A stretch of 64,000 bases of DNA from Acidobacteriaceae bacterium (GCA_030041305.1 JASHOC010000050.1:62001-126000); one strand, 5' to 3'. Positions 1 to 10,471 are shown, numbered from the stretch's first letter. Numbers and translations are program-made. Notes: a model not told the origin generated them from the letters alone.

Positions 1-597
1 TCCGCCCGCGCCGAGGGCGACCAGGATGTATTTGTCGTCCGGCGAGACGGCTATTTTTCCGTTTTGCACCGAGCCGTTGGCCACCGTGTACGCCGCGGTC
101 TGCTCGGCGCCGTTATCCCCGCCCGAAGACGCACTCAACGGCACAGCGGCCAGTGTGACCCCGCCGGTGGACTGGAGGGCCTCGATTAGCCAGGTCCCAC
201 TCGTATCCACCTGGATGGCCAGCGCCGCCACGTCCTGCGACACTTGCACGGCGGTTCCCAGCGTTCCACTGGAAACGGGGTAAACATAGACGCCGGCAAT
301 CGTGCTCGCATAGAGAAAATTGCCGCTTGGCGACATCGCCATCGCATACGGCGTGCTGGCGACGGTCCACGGGCTGCCGGAGAGCGCGGTCACCGTCGTT
401 CCGGATGTGATCGACGCGCCCACAATCTGTGGCGTAGCGCCGGCGTTCAGAATGTAGAAGTCGCCGCTATCCGCCGTCGAGCAGTTCGTGGTGCACGTCG
501 AACTGCCGGTGCTGCTCGGAGCCTGCCAAAAGTCGCCGCATCCGGCCAGGAATGGAGCCGCCGCCAGCGCCACCCACACCAATTTGCCGAGCCTCAT
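1..597 (-). CDS. secreted beta-propeller lipoprotein (lactonase-like), partial
   Basis: Open reading frame running off the left edge of the window; 199 N-terminal residues are visible. It begins with a lipoprotein signal: a short basic start, a hydrophobic stretch and the lipobox LAGC, with the lipidated Cys at residue 20. The mature part has the repeating 'SPSGNFLYAST...VYVYPVSSGTL' and 'SPDDKYILVA' phrases typical of seven-bladed lactonase/YVTN-type beta-propellers. A GAGAGGAAAG ribosome-binding site precedes the ATG. The protein is expected to be anchored on the cell surface or periplasmic face. The catalytic function cannot be judged from this fragment, and many such acidobacterial proteins have no known substrate. 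Confidence 0.75.
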   Translation of the reverse strand, partial: MRLGKLVWVALAAAPFLAGCGDFWQAPSSTGSSTCTTNCSTADSGDFYILNAGATPQIVGASITSGTTVTALSGSPWTVASTPYAMAMSPSGNFLYASTIAGVYVYPVSSGTLGTAVQVSQDVAALAIQVDTSGTWLIEALQSTGGVTLAAVPLSASSGGDNGAEQTAAYTVANGSVQNGKIAVSPDDKYILVALGAGG

Positions 598-814
598 CGT
601 CTTTCCTCTCCCTCTGCAATTGCGCGGTCCGTTTCCTCGGGGTTCACCCTTTGCCCGAAGAGGGCGCACTGGCTCGACGCAAGGGCTGCAATCCACAGGT
701 TTAAACACCCACGGGTGTACGCTCGGAAAGACGCAATCTGTGCGCAAATCGCTCGGAGGAAAAGGTATGGGCGCCTGACGCGTTCCGGCCGGAAGGGCAT
801 GTGAAGAGGGGCCC

Positions 815-931
815 TATAGCGGTTCTCCAATTGGTGTAGAGCAGAACCTCGAACGTTGAGTGGCGTTTTTCCCAAGAAAACGCCACCCGGCACGCCCCTC
901 AAAACTTCACGGGAATTGGAGAACCGCCGTA
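815..931 (+). repeat. 117-bp MITE-like repeat, copy 1
   Basis: One of four nearly identical 117-bp elements in the window. It starts TATAGCGGTTCTCCAATT and ends with the inverted counterpart AATTGGAGAACCGCCGTA (16 of 18 positions match, 14 contiguous). A perfect internal hairpin GTGGCGTTTT/AAAACGCCAC has a 7-base loop. Both outer ends are TA, as expected for TA target duplication. It carries no gene. Its right end overlaps the 3' end of mqnA. Confidence 0.9.
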
Positions 932-1828
932 ACGCGAAGCCAAAGTTTCCGGTGCAAACGCGTACTCGGGTAGAGCCCCTACCTCCGCAGCCATGCGGAA
1001 AAACAGGCGCATGCCTTCCAGGCATTCCTCGTCGAGCACGTAGTGGATGTTGGTCTCAAGATAGGTGCGAATCGTGTCTTCGGGGATCGGCAGACGTGCG
1101 GACCACTCGGCGGCGAGAGTCTCGATATTTTCCACGCCATGATCGCGCGACCGGATGAAATCTTCTGCAATCCTCTCGTCCAAAACTCTGCCGCGCGCAG
1201 CGCTCCCGTGCGCAGCGCTGCTGCATGCAATGCCCCAGACAGCGGAAACGAAGGGATGCCCGGTCAATGCCCGCCATTTATGGGCGAGATCGTGATACAC
1301 CAGTTCCTCGCCGGTCCGTTCGAAGCGGTTGAAGCGCTCCTCGAGGGCCAGCAGCGCCGGATCGCCGATAATGATGGCGGCGTCGGCGCGGTCCAGCATC
1401 GCGTCCAGGTCCGCAGCTGCCGGCAGAAACGGAACCTGCGGATTGCCCCACATGTGAAACAGGATGCGCGCGTACACCAGCGTGGTGCGGCTGGCGGTGT
1501 CGGCAGCCACCGTTCGCACCTCGGAGAGAGGCTGCGCGGCGCGGCGGACCAGCAGCAACGAGCGCACCCGGTCCTTGGAGGCAATGGTGCAGCCGGGCAG
1601 AATGCGCAGATCGGGATTCACGGCCAGCGAGGCGATCGGAACCAGGCCAATATCCGCCCGTCCGGTGGCGAGGCGATCGGCGCATTCCGCAGGCGTCATC
1701 CGGTCAATGCGATAGCGGCGGCCAAGCGCCGCGTCCAGCGGCGGGTGCTCGAAATCCCACATCAGGGGGGCGGGGTTGAGAAAGCCGATCGCGGCGATGC
1801 GCAGACGCGAATCTTGCTGTTCGTTCAC
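899..1828 (-). CDS. mqnA: chorismate dehydratase MqnA (futalosine menaquinone pathway)
   Basis: Expected to convert chorismate to 3-enolpyruvyl-benzoate, the first step of the futalosine route to menaquinone. The 309-residue protein has the periplasmic-binding-protein-like MqnA pattern: 'RIAAIGFLNPAPL' at the N-terminus, 'GRADIGLVPIASLA', 'VAADTASRTTLVYARIL' and 'IIIGDPALL'. The GTG start was chosen because family similarity begins right after it; no strong Shine-Dalgarno precedes it, and a TACTCT -10-like box lies only 6 bases upstream. The last ten residues (YGGSPIPVKF) and the TGA stop are encoded by the end of MITE copy 1, so the native C-terminus has been replaced or extended. No other mqn gene is in the window. 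Confidence 0.85.
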   Translation of the reverse strand: MNEQQDSRLRIAAIGFLNPAPLMWDFEHPPLDAALGRRYRIDRMTPAECADRLATGRADIGLVPIASLAVNPDLRILPGCTIASKDRVRSLLLVRRAAQPLSEVRTVAADTASRTTLVYARILFHMWGNPQVPFLPAAADLDAMLDRADAAIIIGDPALLALEERFNRFERTGEELVYHDLAHKWRALTGHPFVSAVWGIACSSAAHGSAARGRVLDERIAEDFIRSRDHGVENIETLAAEWSARLPIPEDTIRTYLETNIHYVLDEECLEGMRLFFRMAAEVGALPEYAFAPETLASRYGGSPIPVKF

Positions 1829-2174
1829 GTTCTTAGAGTACCAACTCCAGGGCCCCGGGCTGCAGTATCCCAAAACACACCAGCGGGGCTGAGGTCCATC
1901 CGACCCTAAGCCACAGAATCGGCTCAGCTTAATCTGGCATCGAAGCCACTCTCCCCGCCGCGAACCTTGCCGACCTCGCAAGCGAAGACCCGGTGCCGCA
2001 AACCATGTCAGCCAGGCGTTTCTCGGGGGTGCGGCCGCAGCGCACCGCTTGACTTCTCAAGCCGGGCAGGATAATGTGAGCGCAAATACCCGTGATGAAG
2101 GTTTTGTTTCCTGTGAGGAAAGGAAACGTGTATCGATTTGAGATAGAAACCGCACCGCCTCCGGAGGTCATCCC
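1829..2174. other. intergenic region between divergent mqnA and dprA
   Basis: No gene recognised. It should hold the divergent promoters of mqnA and dprA; one dprA promoter candidate is annotated separately. No strong hairpin or repeat was seen. Confidence 0.5.
2049..2077 (+). promoter_or_regulatory. candidate sigma70 promoter of dprA
   Basis: TTGACT, 17-base spacer, TAATGT, about 100 bases before the dprA start. Found by eye only. Confidence 0.4.
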
Positions 2175-3359
2175 ATGACCGTCGAGCCGCAAGCTGCCTC
2201 GGCTCTCAGCACTGCGCCCGATCTGGATGAGGAGCGGCTCGCCTGGCTCGCTCTGGCGCTGTCTCCAGGCCTCGGCCCTAAACGCATTCTCGACGCGGTT
2301 CAGGAGTGCGAGACCGCGAGCCGCATCCTCGCCCTGCCGCTTACCGCGCTCGAAGGGCTCAAGTTTCCGGCCGAAGTGGCGCAATTCATCTTCGACGGCA
2401 AGGCCCGCCAAGCCGCTCAAGCAGAGTGGCGGCGGGTGGTTGCGGAAGGGGCGGCCATCGTTTCCTTCGGTTGCCCGGAGTACCCGGAGCGGCTGAAGGA
2501 GATCTACGATCCGCCGCCCGTGCTGTGGCTCCGTGGGGACGCACGCCTCCTGAGCCGGCCATCGATCGCCATTGTCGGCACGCGCCATCCCACCCCCTAC
2601 GGAAGCGGCGTGGCGGAAATGCTGGCTCGCGACCTCGCCGCCCGCCGTCTGCTGGTGGTCAGCGGCATGGCCCGCGGCATCGACTCCTGCGCCCACAAGG
2701 GAGCCTTTACCGCGCGCATGCCCACGGTGGCCGTCTGGGGCACCGGCATCGACGTGGTCTATCCCAAAGAGAATAAGAAGCTGGCCGAAGACATTCTCGC
2801 TTCCGGCGGCGCCATCGTCAGCGAGGTTCCCATGGGAACCTTTCCCGCCCCCCAGAATTTTCCCCGCCGCAACCGCATTTTGAGCGGCTTGAGCGTGGCC
2901 GTGCTCGTGGTCGAGGCGGGCGAAAACTCGGGTACGCGGGTCACCGCCCGTTGCGCCGCTGAACAGAATCGCGACCTCTACGCCGTGCCCGGCAACGTCA
3001 CCAGCAAGGGCTCTTGGACCCCTAACACGCTGATTAAACAGGGGGCAAAGCTCGTCGCCACGTGGGAGGATGTGTGGGAGGATCTGCCCTCCCAGGTGCG
3101 CTTGGAGCTGGAATCCGACCCCCTGTCCGCATCCAAACCAGATACTGCCGCATCTTTATTGCCTGATCCGGTGTTAAGACCTGATGAGGCGATGGTGCTC
3201 GAGATTTTGCGTGTCGACGAAAGCCTGCAAATTGACGAAATCCTCGAGCTTTTGGAAACACAGTTGACCTCGTCGGAGGTCTTTACGGCGCTCTTTGAAC
3301 TGGAAATGGCTGGGCGGGTGCGCTCGTTGCCGGGGAAAAATTACGTGAGAACGATGTGA
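2175..3359 (+). CDS. dprA: DNA-processing protein DprA
   Basis: 394 residues, the normal length for DprA, the cytoplasmic protein that binds incoming single-stranded DNA and loads RecA during natural transformation. The N-terminal helix-hairpin-helix-like region is followed by the Rossmann-like core: 'YPERLKEIYDPPPVLWLRG', 'IAIVGTRHPTPYG', 'VSGMARGIDSCAHKGA', 'GTGIDVVYPKEN', 'NFPRRNRILSGLS' and 'ENSGTRVTARCAAEQNR'. A C-terminal winged-helix domain (DprA_WH) covers about residues 330-392. The ATG follows a GGAGG box. It is monocistronic, with a strong hairpin directly after the stop. Its presence hints at DNA uptake ability, but no com genes lie in the window. Confidence 0.95.
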   Translation: MTVEPQAASALSTAPDLDEERLAWLALALSPGLGPKRILDAVQECETASRILALPLTALEGLKFPAEVAQFIFDGKARQAAQAEWRRVVAEGAAIVSFGCPEYPERLKEIYDPPPVLWLRGDARLLSRPSIAIVGTRHPTPYGSGVAEMLARDLAARRLLVVSGMARGIDSCAHKGAFTARMPTVAVWGTGIDVVYPKENKKLAEDILASGGAIVSEVPMGTFPAPQNFPRRNRILSGLSVAVLVVEAGENSGTRVTARCAAEQNRDLYAVPGNVTSKGSWTPNTLIKQGAKLVATWEDVWEDLPSQVRLELESDPLSASKPDTAASLLPDPVLRPDEAMVLEILRVDESLQIDEILELLETQLTSSEVFTALFELEMAGRVRSLPGKNYVRTM

Positions 3360-3403
3360 TGCGGCAGGCGGAGCAGCAACTCAGGAACGTTGCCTGCCGC
3401 ATC
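3358..3403 (+). terminator. 12-bp stem hairpin after dprA
   Basis: GATGCGGCAGGC pairs perfectly with GCCTGCCGCATC across a 22-base loop, and the first arm overlaps the dprA stop codon. There is no T-tract, so it may be a weak terminator or an mRNA 3'-end stabiliser rather than a classic Rho-independent terminator. Confidence 0.5.
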
Positions 3404-3802
3404 CGGCGTGCGGGCGGCGCTGAAGGACAGCGCCCTCGGGTTTCTCTTCTCAATTGAAGAAGATGCGCGGCGGCAGACCGAAACGTCAAACCTGGTTGAC
3501 TCGCTGCCGGCGCACGTCCGTTTCTCTCCCGAACCAACGGGTTTGGTCCGAAACTGGCGCTTGGCCCAGTAGAAATGGAGCGGCCTTCCATGGTAGGGTG
3601 CAACATTTATGGAGTTTTTTCGAGACGCTCCGGAAACGACCCGCCGCCCCAGCACCAAAGCAACACGCCGCGGCGGACGCAGGGTGTGGAAATGAGACAG
3701 AACCGCATCTGCCGAGTCCAACCGTGAGCTTCAACGACATGCGCGCTCGATGAGTCTCAAAGAATAAGACAGGAATCAGATAGAGAGGGAATCAGGTTCA
3801 GG
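3404..3802. other. intergenic region upstream of topA
   Basis: No convincing gene. Overlapping frames exist on both strands but show no recognisable domain or ribosome-binding site. It presumably contains the topA promoter, which was not identified. Confidence 0.4.
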
Positions 3803-6481
3803 ATGGCAACCACCAGATCATTGGTGATCGTCGAGTCTCCCGCCAAGGCCAAGACGATCGAAAAATACCTGGGCAAAGGGTTCGAGGTGCGCGCTTCCAT
3901 CGGCCACATCATGGACCTGCCCAAAAACGAACTCGGCGTCGAACTCAAGAAGCGCACTTTCGAGCCGGAGCTGATTGTCTCGCCCGGCAAGGAGAAGGTC
4001 GTCGACCAGCTCAAAAAACTGGCCGCCAAATCCGACGAGATTTATCTGGCGCCCGACCCCGACCGTGAGGGCGAAGCGATCGCCTACCATTTGGCGCTGC
4101 AACTGGGCACGAACGCCGCCGCGCGGAAGAAAATCCGCCGTGTCACGTTTAACGAAATTACCAAGAAAGCCGTGCTCGACGCTTTCAGCCATTCCCGCGA
4201 AATCGATCAGAATCTGGTCGACGCGCAGCAGACCCGCCGCGTCCTCGACCGTCTTGTCGGCTACCAGATTTCGCCGTTGCTTTGGGACAAGGTGCGCCGC
4301 GGCTTGTCGGCCGGTCGCGTGCAAACCGTCGCCTTGCGTCTTATCGTCGAACGCGAGCGCGAAATCCGCGCCTTCAGCCCGGTCGAATACTGGACCCTCG
4401 AAGCGCTGCTCCATCCCGAGCGCCAGAGCGATAGCAAGTTCAAAGCCAGGTTTATCGGCATGGCGGGCGAGCCCGCCCGTGTGGCCAACGGTAAAGACAA
4501 GGACGGCAAGGAGCAGTTCATCGCCAATGCGCTGGCCGACAAAAGGGCGGCCGATGAGGTGCTGGCCGCACTCGAAAACGCCGACTGGCGCCTCGCTTCG
4601 CTGCAATCCACTGAGAAGCAGCGCCGGCCCCTGGCGCCGTTCATCACCAGCCAGTTGCAGCGCGACGCCGCCACCAAGCTGGGCTTCAACGTGCGCCGCA
4701 CCATGGGCATTGCGCAGCGCCTCTATGAAGGCGTGGACATCGGCGCTGAAGGCGCGACCGGCCTCATCACCTATATGCGCACCGACTCGCCGCGCGTGGC
4801 CCCGGAGGCCAGGGTTGCGGCGCGGGAGTGGATCGCGAGCGAGTGTGGTCCCAACTACCTGCCCGCCGAGCCCAATACGTACAGGGGCAAAAAGGACGCG
4901 CAGGACGCCCACGAAGCCATTCGCCCCACCGACGCCTCCCGCACTCCCGAATCGCTGGCGCGCTATTTGAGCGACGAGCAGCTTAAGCTCTACACGCTCA
5001 TCTGGCGGCGCTTCGTGGCCTCGCAAATGGTCCCCGCCGTCTACGACGTCACCACCGCGAACATCGAGGCCAAATCGCGCCAGACCGGCAAGACTTACGA
5101 TTTCCGCGTCTCCGGCTCGGTGCTCCGCTTCGACGGCTTTCTCAAGGTCTACGAGTTCTCCGACGAAAAGAAGGACGAGGACGAGGATGCAGCCAACCGC
5201 CTGCCCAGCCTCGACGGCGTAAATCGGCTCGAGCTCGACCAGTTGCTGCCCGAAGAGCACGCCACGCAGCCGCCTCCGCGCTACAACGAGGCGTCGCTGG
5301 TCAAGGAGCTGGAGGAGCGCGGCATCGGCCGCCCCTCAACCTACGCGTCCATCATCAACACCATCCAGGACCGCGAATACGTGGTCAAGCACGGCGGCTC
5401 GCGCGGCCGCTTCTATCCCACCGAGATCGGCGTGGTGGTCTGCGACCTGCTCGTCAGGAACTTCGAATACATCTTCGACACCAAGTACACCGCCCGGCTC
5501 GAAGAAGAGCTCGACGACATTGAAGAAGGCAAAGAAAAATGGACTGACCTGCTCAATGGTTTCTACGGTTATTTTGAGAAAGAGCTCAAGGACGCTGGCA
5601 AGAAAATGCGCAACATCAAGCGCATGGAGGAGATGACCGACGAAAAGTGCGACGTGTGCGGCTCGCCGCTGGTGCTCAAGTGGGGCAAGTTCGGCACCTT
5701 CTACGCCTGCTCCGCTTATGACAAGAAGGACCCCACAAGCTGCACGTTCACCAAGGAAAACATCACCTCCAAACCGGACCTGAACACGCCTGAAGCGCAG
5801 GAGGCCGGCGAAACCGAGGAGTACTGCGAGAATTGCGGCAAGGTGATGGTGTTGCGGCGTGGGGCTTTCGGACCCTTCATGTCCTGCCCCGATTACAACG
5901 CCGACCCTCCCTGCCGCACCTTCCGCAAGCTCAGCCAGAAGCAGCAGCAAAAGCCGCCCGAGCCCACCGGCGAAGATTGCCCGGTGTGCGGCAAGCCCCT
6001 CGTCGTGCGCCAGGGCGCCTATGGCGAGTTTGTCTCCTGCTCCGGCTATCCCAAGTGCAAATACATCAAGCAGAACTTGATTGAGGGGATGAAATGCCCC
6101 AAGTGCGGCCAAGGCGACATCGCCGAGCGTAAAGCGCGCCGTGGCAACGTCTTCTGGGGCTGCACCAACTATCCCAAGTGCGACTTCACCTCCAACTACA
6201 AACCGGCGCCGAAAAAGTGTCCGCAATGCGGCAGTCCCTACCTGGTGGAGAAAACCCTGCGCTCGGGAATTTACCTCGAATGCCCCAACAAGAAAAGGAG
6301 CGCCGAAGAAGAAGCAGCCGCCGCCAAAAAGCGCGGCAAGAAAGCGCCCGCTCCCGAACCCGGCGCCGTGATCTGCACCTATTCCAAGCGCATCGGCAAT
6401 GCTCCGCCTCCGCCCACCGCCGCAACCCACGGCCCGGTCGTCGAGAAGCCCGAAGAGAAGAAGGAGCTGCAGCCGGTGTAA
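3803..6481 (+). CDS. topA: DNA topoisomerase I (type IA)
   Basis: 892-residue type IA topoisomerase that relaxes negative supercoils. The TOPRIM domain opens with '[18 protein letters not shown]' and has the metal-binding '[15 protein letters not shown]'. The catalytic tyrosine is Tyr324 in '[12 protein letters not shown]'. The C-terminal third (from about residue 615) carries five four-Cys zinc ribbons, for example '[18 protein letters not shown]' and '[18 protein letters not shown]', that bind single-stranded DNA. It ends in an Ala/Lys/Pro-rich tail. The ATG was chosen because the TOPRIM motif begins six residues later. It is probably monocistronic. Confidence 0.97.
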   Translation: MATTRSLVIVESPAKAKTIEKYLGKGFEVRASIGHIMDLPKNELGVELKKRTFEPELIVSPGKEKVVDQLKKLAAKSDEIYLAPDPDREGEAIAYHLALQLGTNAAARKKIRRVTFNEITKKAVLDAFSHSREIDQNLVDAQQTRRVLDRLVGYQISPLLWDKVRRGLSAGRVQTVALRLIVEREREIRAFSPVEYWTLEALLHPERQSDSKFKARFIGMAGEPARVANGKDKDGKEQFIANALADKRAADEVLAALENADWRLASLQSTEKQRRPLAPFITSQLQRDAATKLGFNVRRTMGIAQRLYEGVDIGAEGATGLITYMRTDSPRVAPEARVAAREWIASECGPNYLPAEPNTYRGKKDAQDAHEAIRPTDASRTPESLARYLSDEQLKLYTLIWRRFVASQMVPAVYDVTTANIEAKSRQTGKTYDFRVSGSVLRFDGFLKVYEFSDEKKDEDEDAANRLPSLDGVNRLELDQLLPEEHATQPPPRYNEASLVKELEERGIGRPSTYASIINTIQDREYVVKHGGSRGRFYPTEIGVVVCDLLVRNFEYIFDTKYTARLEEELDDIEEGKEKWTDLLNGFYGYFEKELKDAGKKMRNIKRMEEMTDEKCDVCGSPLVLKWGKFGTFYACSAYDKKDPTSCTFTKENITSKPDLNTPEAQEAGETEEYCENCGKVMVLRRGAFGPFMSCPDYNADPPCRTFRKLSQKQQQKPPEPTGEDCPVCGKPLVVRQGAYGEFVSCSGYPKCKYIKQNLIEGMKCPKCGQGDIAERKARRGNVFWGCTNYPKCDFTSNYKPAPKKCPQCGSPYLVEKTLRSGIYLECPNKKRSAEEEAAAAKKRGKKAPAPEPGAVICTYSKRIGNAPPPPTAATHGPVVEKPEEKKELQPV

Positions 6482-6551
6482 TGGCGCGGCCGCAGGCAGG
6501 TCGCATAACCCCCAAGACTTCACTGAAGCTCCGGCAGCTTAGCCCCATCCA

Positions 6552-6579
6552 TTGCCGACAAGCTCTTTTGGCATAATCT
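6552..6579 (+). promoter_or_regulatory. candidate promoter of the methyltransferase gene
   Basis: TTGCCG, 16-base spacer, TAATCT, about 90 bases before the start of the downstream gene. Confidence 0.35.
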
Positions 6580-6669
6580 GAAAGCCGGTTCTGCCGACGG
6601 CCCAGGCGCTGACTTGCCTTGGCGGCCGACGTCGGGCCGGCCTCTTCGATCCAGCCTTCAAGGAGCCCC

Positions 6670-8157
6670 ATGCCCCTCGTGCAAGATCCCTATGACGTCC
6701 TCCCCTACCCCGGTTTTCCTTATCCTCAAACCCATCCCAACCGCCTCGCCGTGATGGGCATAATGCACGGCCTGTCCCCGGCGCCCGTCGAATCCTGCCG
6801 GGTGCTCGAAATCGGCTGCAACGAAGGCGCGAACCTGATTCCCATGGCCTACACGCTTCCTGAGAGCGAATTCGTCGGGTTCGATGTGGCCTGCTTGCCC
6901 GTCGAGCGCGGCCAGGCGAGAATTCGCGAGCTGGGTCTGAAGAACATCCGGCTTTTTCGAGCCCACTTGCTCGGCGTCGGTAGCGAACTCGGCCGGTTCG
7001 ACTACATCATTGCTCACGGATTCTATGCCTGGGTTCCGGAACCGGTGCGCGACCGCCTGCTCGCCCTGTGCGCAGAGTTGCTCGCGCCCCAGGGAATTGC
7101 CTTCGTCAGCTATAACACCATGCCCGGCGGCCACGTGCGCCTGATGCTCCGCGACATGATGCTCCATCGCGCCGCGGGCATTGCGGACTTGGCGCAGGGC
7201 GAGACCGAAGCCCTCCATTTTCTGCATTGGCTCGCCGAGGCACGGGCGGAAAACGATGTCTACCGCTCGTTGATTGAAACGCAATTGCAGCGCATGGAGA
7301 GGCGCAAGCCGGGAGGCACCTATCACGATGAAATGAGCGCTGTCTATCATCCGGTTTATTTCCGCCAGTTCGTCGGCCATGCCCAACAACATGGTTTGCA
7401 GTACTTGAGTGAGGCCGCCCTGCCGCCGCCCACCGATCCGTGCTTCCAATCGCAGACGCTTTCCGCCGTGCAATCCCAAGCGGGCGAGGACATCGTGCAG
7501 CAGGAGCAGCTCCTCGACTTCTTGCGCATCCGCATGTATCGCGAAACTCTCCTCTGCCGCGCAAACCTCGCCCTGCGCCGCGATTTCCCGGCAGAGTGCT
7601 TCGCAAAGCTGCGCTACGCCTCGCTAGCCTCATCGGCCCCCGGCGAAACACCCAATGCGCGCGTCTTTACTTTGCCGGGCACAATCAAAATGGAATCGAA
7701 TCACCCGGCCGTCATCGCACTTCTCGAAGAACTGGCCAAGTGCTGGCCCCTCGCGCTGACTCTCGACGAGCTCGCCCCGCGGCTCGCCGGAACCGGCTTT
7801 GCACTCGAAGCCGACGGAGCCGCCTTGCTGATTCGTCTCGCCGTTTCCAAGATGATCGAGCTGCGCGCCTGGCAAGCCCCCCTTGCCGGCGTCATTTCCG
7901 AGCGGCCCCGGGCGAGCGCTTGCGCCCGTCAGGAGGCGCGCGCCTTCGGCCACGCCACCACCCTGCTGCACTTGACGATGACCCCTGAGGATCCCAAGGT
8001 GCGAACCCTGCTCGAGCTGTTGGATGGCGCGCGGAACCGCGATGAGCTCCTCTCGGCAATGAAGAGCGCGTTCCCCGAAGATTCGGTGTCCGATCTCCAG
8101 GAAGGCATCGAGAAGAGTCTGCAATCGCTCCATTCAGCCGCCATGCTCGAAGCCTGA
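6670..8157 (+). CDS. class I SAM methyltransferase with methyltransferase regulatory domain
   Basis: 495 residues. The N-terminal Rossmann methyltransferase domain includes the SAM-binding 'VLEIGCNEGANLIPMA' and the following acidic loop 'FVGFDVA'. The middle part ('YHDEMSAVYHPVYFRQF...GLQYLSEA') matches the methyltransferase regulatory domain family (PF10119 type). The C-terminal ~150 residues look like the winged-helix/PKMT-like tail of these proteins. The substrate is unknown; relatives are often linked to protein or secondary-metabolite methylation. The ATG at 6670 was preferred over upstream codons because it follows an ideally spaced AGGAG. It is flanked by topA and MITE copy 2, so context gives no pathway clue. 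Confidence 0.8.
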   Translation: MPLVQDPYDVLPYPGFPYPQTHPNRLAVMGIMHGLSPAPVESCRVLEIGCNEGANLIPMAYTLPESEFVGFDVACLPVERGQARIRELGLKNIRLFRAHLLGVGSELGRFDYIIAHGFYAWVPEPVRDRLLALCAELLAPQGIAFVSYNTMPGGHVRLMLRDMMLHRAAGIADLAQGETEALHFLHWLAEARAENDVYRSLIETQLQRMERRKPGGTYHDEMSAVYHPVYFRQFVGHAQQHGLQYLSEAALPPPTDPCFQSQTLSAVQSQAGEDIVQQEQLLDFLRIRMYRETLLCRANLALRRDFPAECFAKLRYASLASSAPGETPNARVFTLPGTIKMESNHPAVIALLEELAKCWPLALTLDELAPRLAGTGFALEADGAALLIRLAVSKMIELRAWQAPLAGVISERPRASACARQEARAFGHATTLLHLTMTPEDPKVRTLLELLDGARNRDELLSAMKSAFPEDSVSDLQEGIEKSLQSLHSAAMLEA

Positions 8158-8222
8158 CCCGCGGCGCCCAAATTACCAACTGCGCCGCCTCGCCAACTTG
8201 CTTCGCCGCCGGCCTGGATGCC

Positions 8223-8339
8223 TATAGCGGTTCTCCAATTGGTGTAGAGCAGAACCTCGAACGTTGAGTGGCGTTTTTCCCAAGAAAACGCCACCTGGCA
8301 CGCCCCTCAAAACTCCACGGGAATTGGAGAACCGCCGTA
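8223..8339 (+). repeat. 117-bp MITE-like repeat, copy 2
   Basis: Same orientation as copy 1 and different at only two positions, with an intact internal hairpin. It lies cleanly between the methyltransferase stop and nfo. Confidence 0.9.
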
Positions 8340-8473
8340 AGCGCCTCAGGTCTCAATTTTGAGCAGTGAACCGGCGCTGGTCGGCGGGATTTTCCAAGGA
8401 ACATGAAAATATTCCTCGGGAGACCTTCGAATGCTACGTGCCCGAGAGCGAAAAACCACCTCTTGCCCCCGCC

Positions 8474-8479
8474 TATACA
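8474..8479 (+). promoter_or_regulatory. candidate -10 box (TATACA) for leaderless nfo transcript
   Basis: TATACA ends 8 bases before the nfo ATG, so transcription would start at or next to the start codon. No good -35 was seen. Confidence 0.35.
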
Positions 8480-8487
8480 CTGGTCCC

Positions 8488-9372
8488 ATGGTCAGGCGGA
8501 TCGGAGTGCATCTGGGCACGTCGGGCGGCGTGTCTAACGCCATCGAGCGTGCGCGCCAATTCGGCGCCAACACCCTGCAAATCTTCTCCTCGAGCCCGCG
8601 CATGTGGCGCCCGTCCCCCATCGACCCGCTCCAGACCGAGCGCATGCGCAAGCTGCGCGCCCAATTCGACATCGGCCCCCTCGTCATCCACACCAGCTAT
8701 CTCGTCAACCTCTGCAGCCAGTCCGCCGAAGTGCGCGCCAAAAGCATCGCCGCTTTCCGCGGTGAAATCCAGCGCGCTCTCGCCCTCGGCGCCGAATACC
8801 TCGTCCTTCATCCCGGCTCCTGGAAAGGCCTGACGCGCCACCAGGGTCTCCAACTCGCCGCCGAATCCATCGAGAAGGCCATCGACGCGCTTCCCTGGCA
8901 AGGAACTTCCTTCACCATCCTCATCGAAAACACCGCCGGCTCCGAGTGCTCCCTCGGCGGCAACTTCGAGCAAGTCGCCGAGCTCGGCGCCCTCTTGCGC
9001 AACCACGCCCCCGTCGCCGTCTGCCTCGACACCTGCCACACCCACGTCTCCGGCTACGACATCGTCAGCGAAGAAGGCTACACCGAAACCATGCGCCAGG
9101 TCGCCGCCACCGTCACCTTCGCCGCCGTCCGCGTCTGGCACTGCAACGACGCCAAGGCCGCCCGCGGCTCCCGCCTCGATCGTCACGAGCACATTGGCGA
9201 AGGCATGATCGGGCTCCAACCCTTTCGCCGCCTCCTCCACGATCCTCACTTCCGCCACTGCGCGTTTATCGCCGAGACCCCCATCGATGAACCCGGCGAC
9301 GAAGAGCGCAACGTCCGCGCGCTCAAAAGCCTGCTCACTCCTCGCAAACCTCGCGCCGGTGGCCGACCTTGA
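8488..9372 (+). CDS. nfo: deoxyribonuclease IV (AP endonuclease)
   Basis: 294-residue TIM-barrel endonuclease IV that cleaves DNA at abasic sites in base-excision repair. The zinc ligands of the family are visible in order: His in 'VIHTSYLVNL', His in 'LVLHPGS', Glu in 'ILIENTAGSE', Asp and His in 'CLDTCHTHVSGYD', His-Asp-His in 'VWHCNDAK' and 'LDRHEHIGEG', and Glu in 'FIAETPID'. The start was taken at the ATG directly before 'VRRIGVHLGTSGG'. No Shine-Dalgarno precedes it, consistent with a leaderless message. The 3' end overlaps an antisense toxin-gene remnant by 38 bp. Confidence 0.95.
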   Translation: MVRRIGVHLGTSGGVSNAIERARQFGANTLQIFSSSPRMWRPSPIDPLQTERMRKLRAQFDIGPLVIHTSYLVNLCSQSAEVRAKSIAAFRGEIQRALALGAEYLVLHPGSWKGLTRHQGLQLAAESIEKAIDALPWQGTSFTILIENTAGSECSLGGNFEQVAELGALLRNHAPVAVCLDTCHTHVSGYDIVSEEGYTETMRQVAATVTFAAVRVWHCNDAKAARGSRLDRHEHIGEGMIGLQPFRRLLHDPHFRHCAFIAETPIDEPGDEERNVRALKSLLTPRKPRAGGRP

Positions 9373-9460
9373 TGACGAGAACCACGAGACGCTCTTCTTC
9401 CAGGCGGCAGATGAGCCAATAATCTCCAACGCGATAGCGCCAGAGCCCCGCGAGTTCCAT
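9335..9460 (-). pseudogene. RelE/ParE-type toxin gene remnant (C-terminal half)
   Basis: A 41-codon frame encodes 'ELAGLWRYRVGDYWLICRLE' followed by 'ERLVVLVIKVGHRREV', the characteristic C-terminal half of RelE-family mRNA interferases. The N-terminal half, a start region and any relB antitoxin are absent. Upstream (at higher coordinates) the sequence turns at once into an octamer tandem repeat and the permease gene. The fragment overlaps the end of nfo. It is interpreted as debris of a lost toxin-antitoxin pair. A functional mini-protein is unlikely. Confidence 0.6.
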
Positions 9461-9466
9461 GCGCCT

Positions 9467-9498
9467 CAGTCCCTTAGTCCCTCAGTCCCTTGGTCCCT
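9467..9498 (+). repeat. 8-bp tandem repeat, 4 units
   Basis: CAGTCCCT, TAGTCCCT, CAGTCCCT and TGGTCCCT in a row, about 40 bp before the permease start and abutting the toxin remnant. Confidence 0.8.
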
Positions 9499-9535
9499 GC
9501 CTCTCCGGCCCCTGATTTATCGTTGATCCCAGCCC

Positions 9536-10471
<936 letters not shown>

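Noticed and set aside
817-931. Short peptides readable from each MITE copy, such as MAFSWEKRHSTFEVLL
   Set aside because: They recur only because the DNA repeats; no ribosome-binding site, and the internal hairpin explains the sequence.
3818-6523. Long open frames antisense to topA (over 390 codons each)
   Set aside because: They mirror the coding frame in a GC-rich gene, have no domain or start signal, and overlap a certain gene along their whole length.
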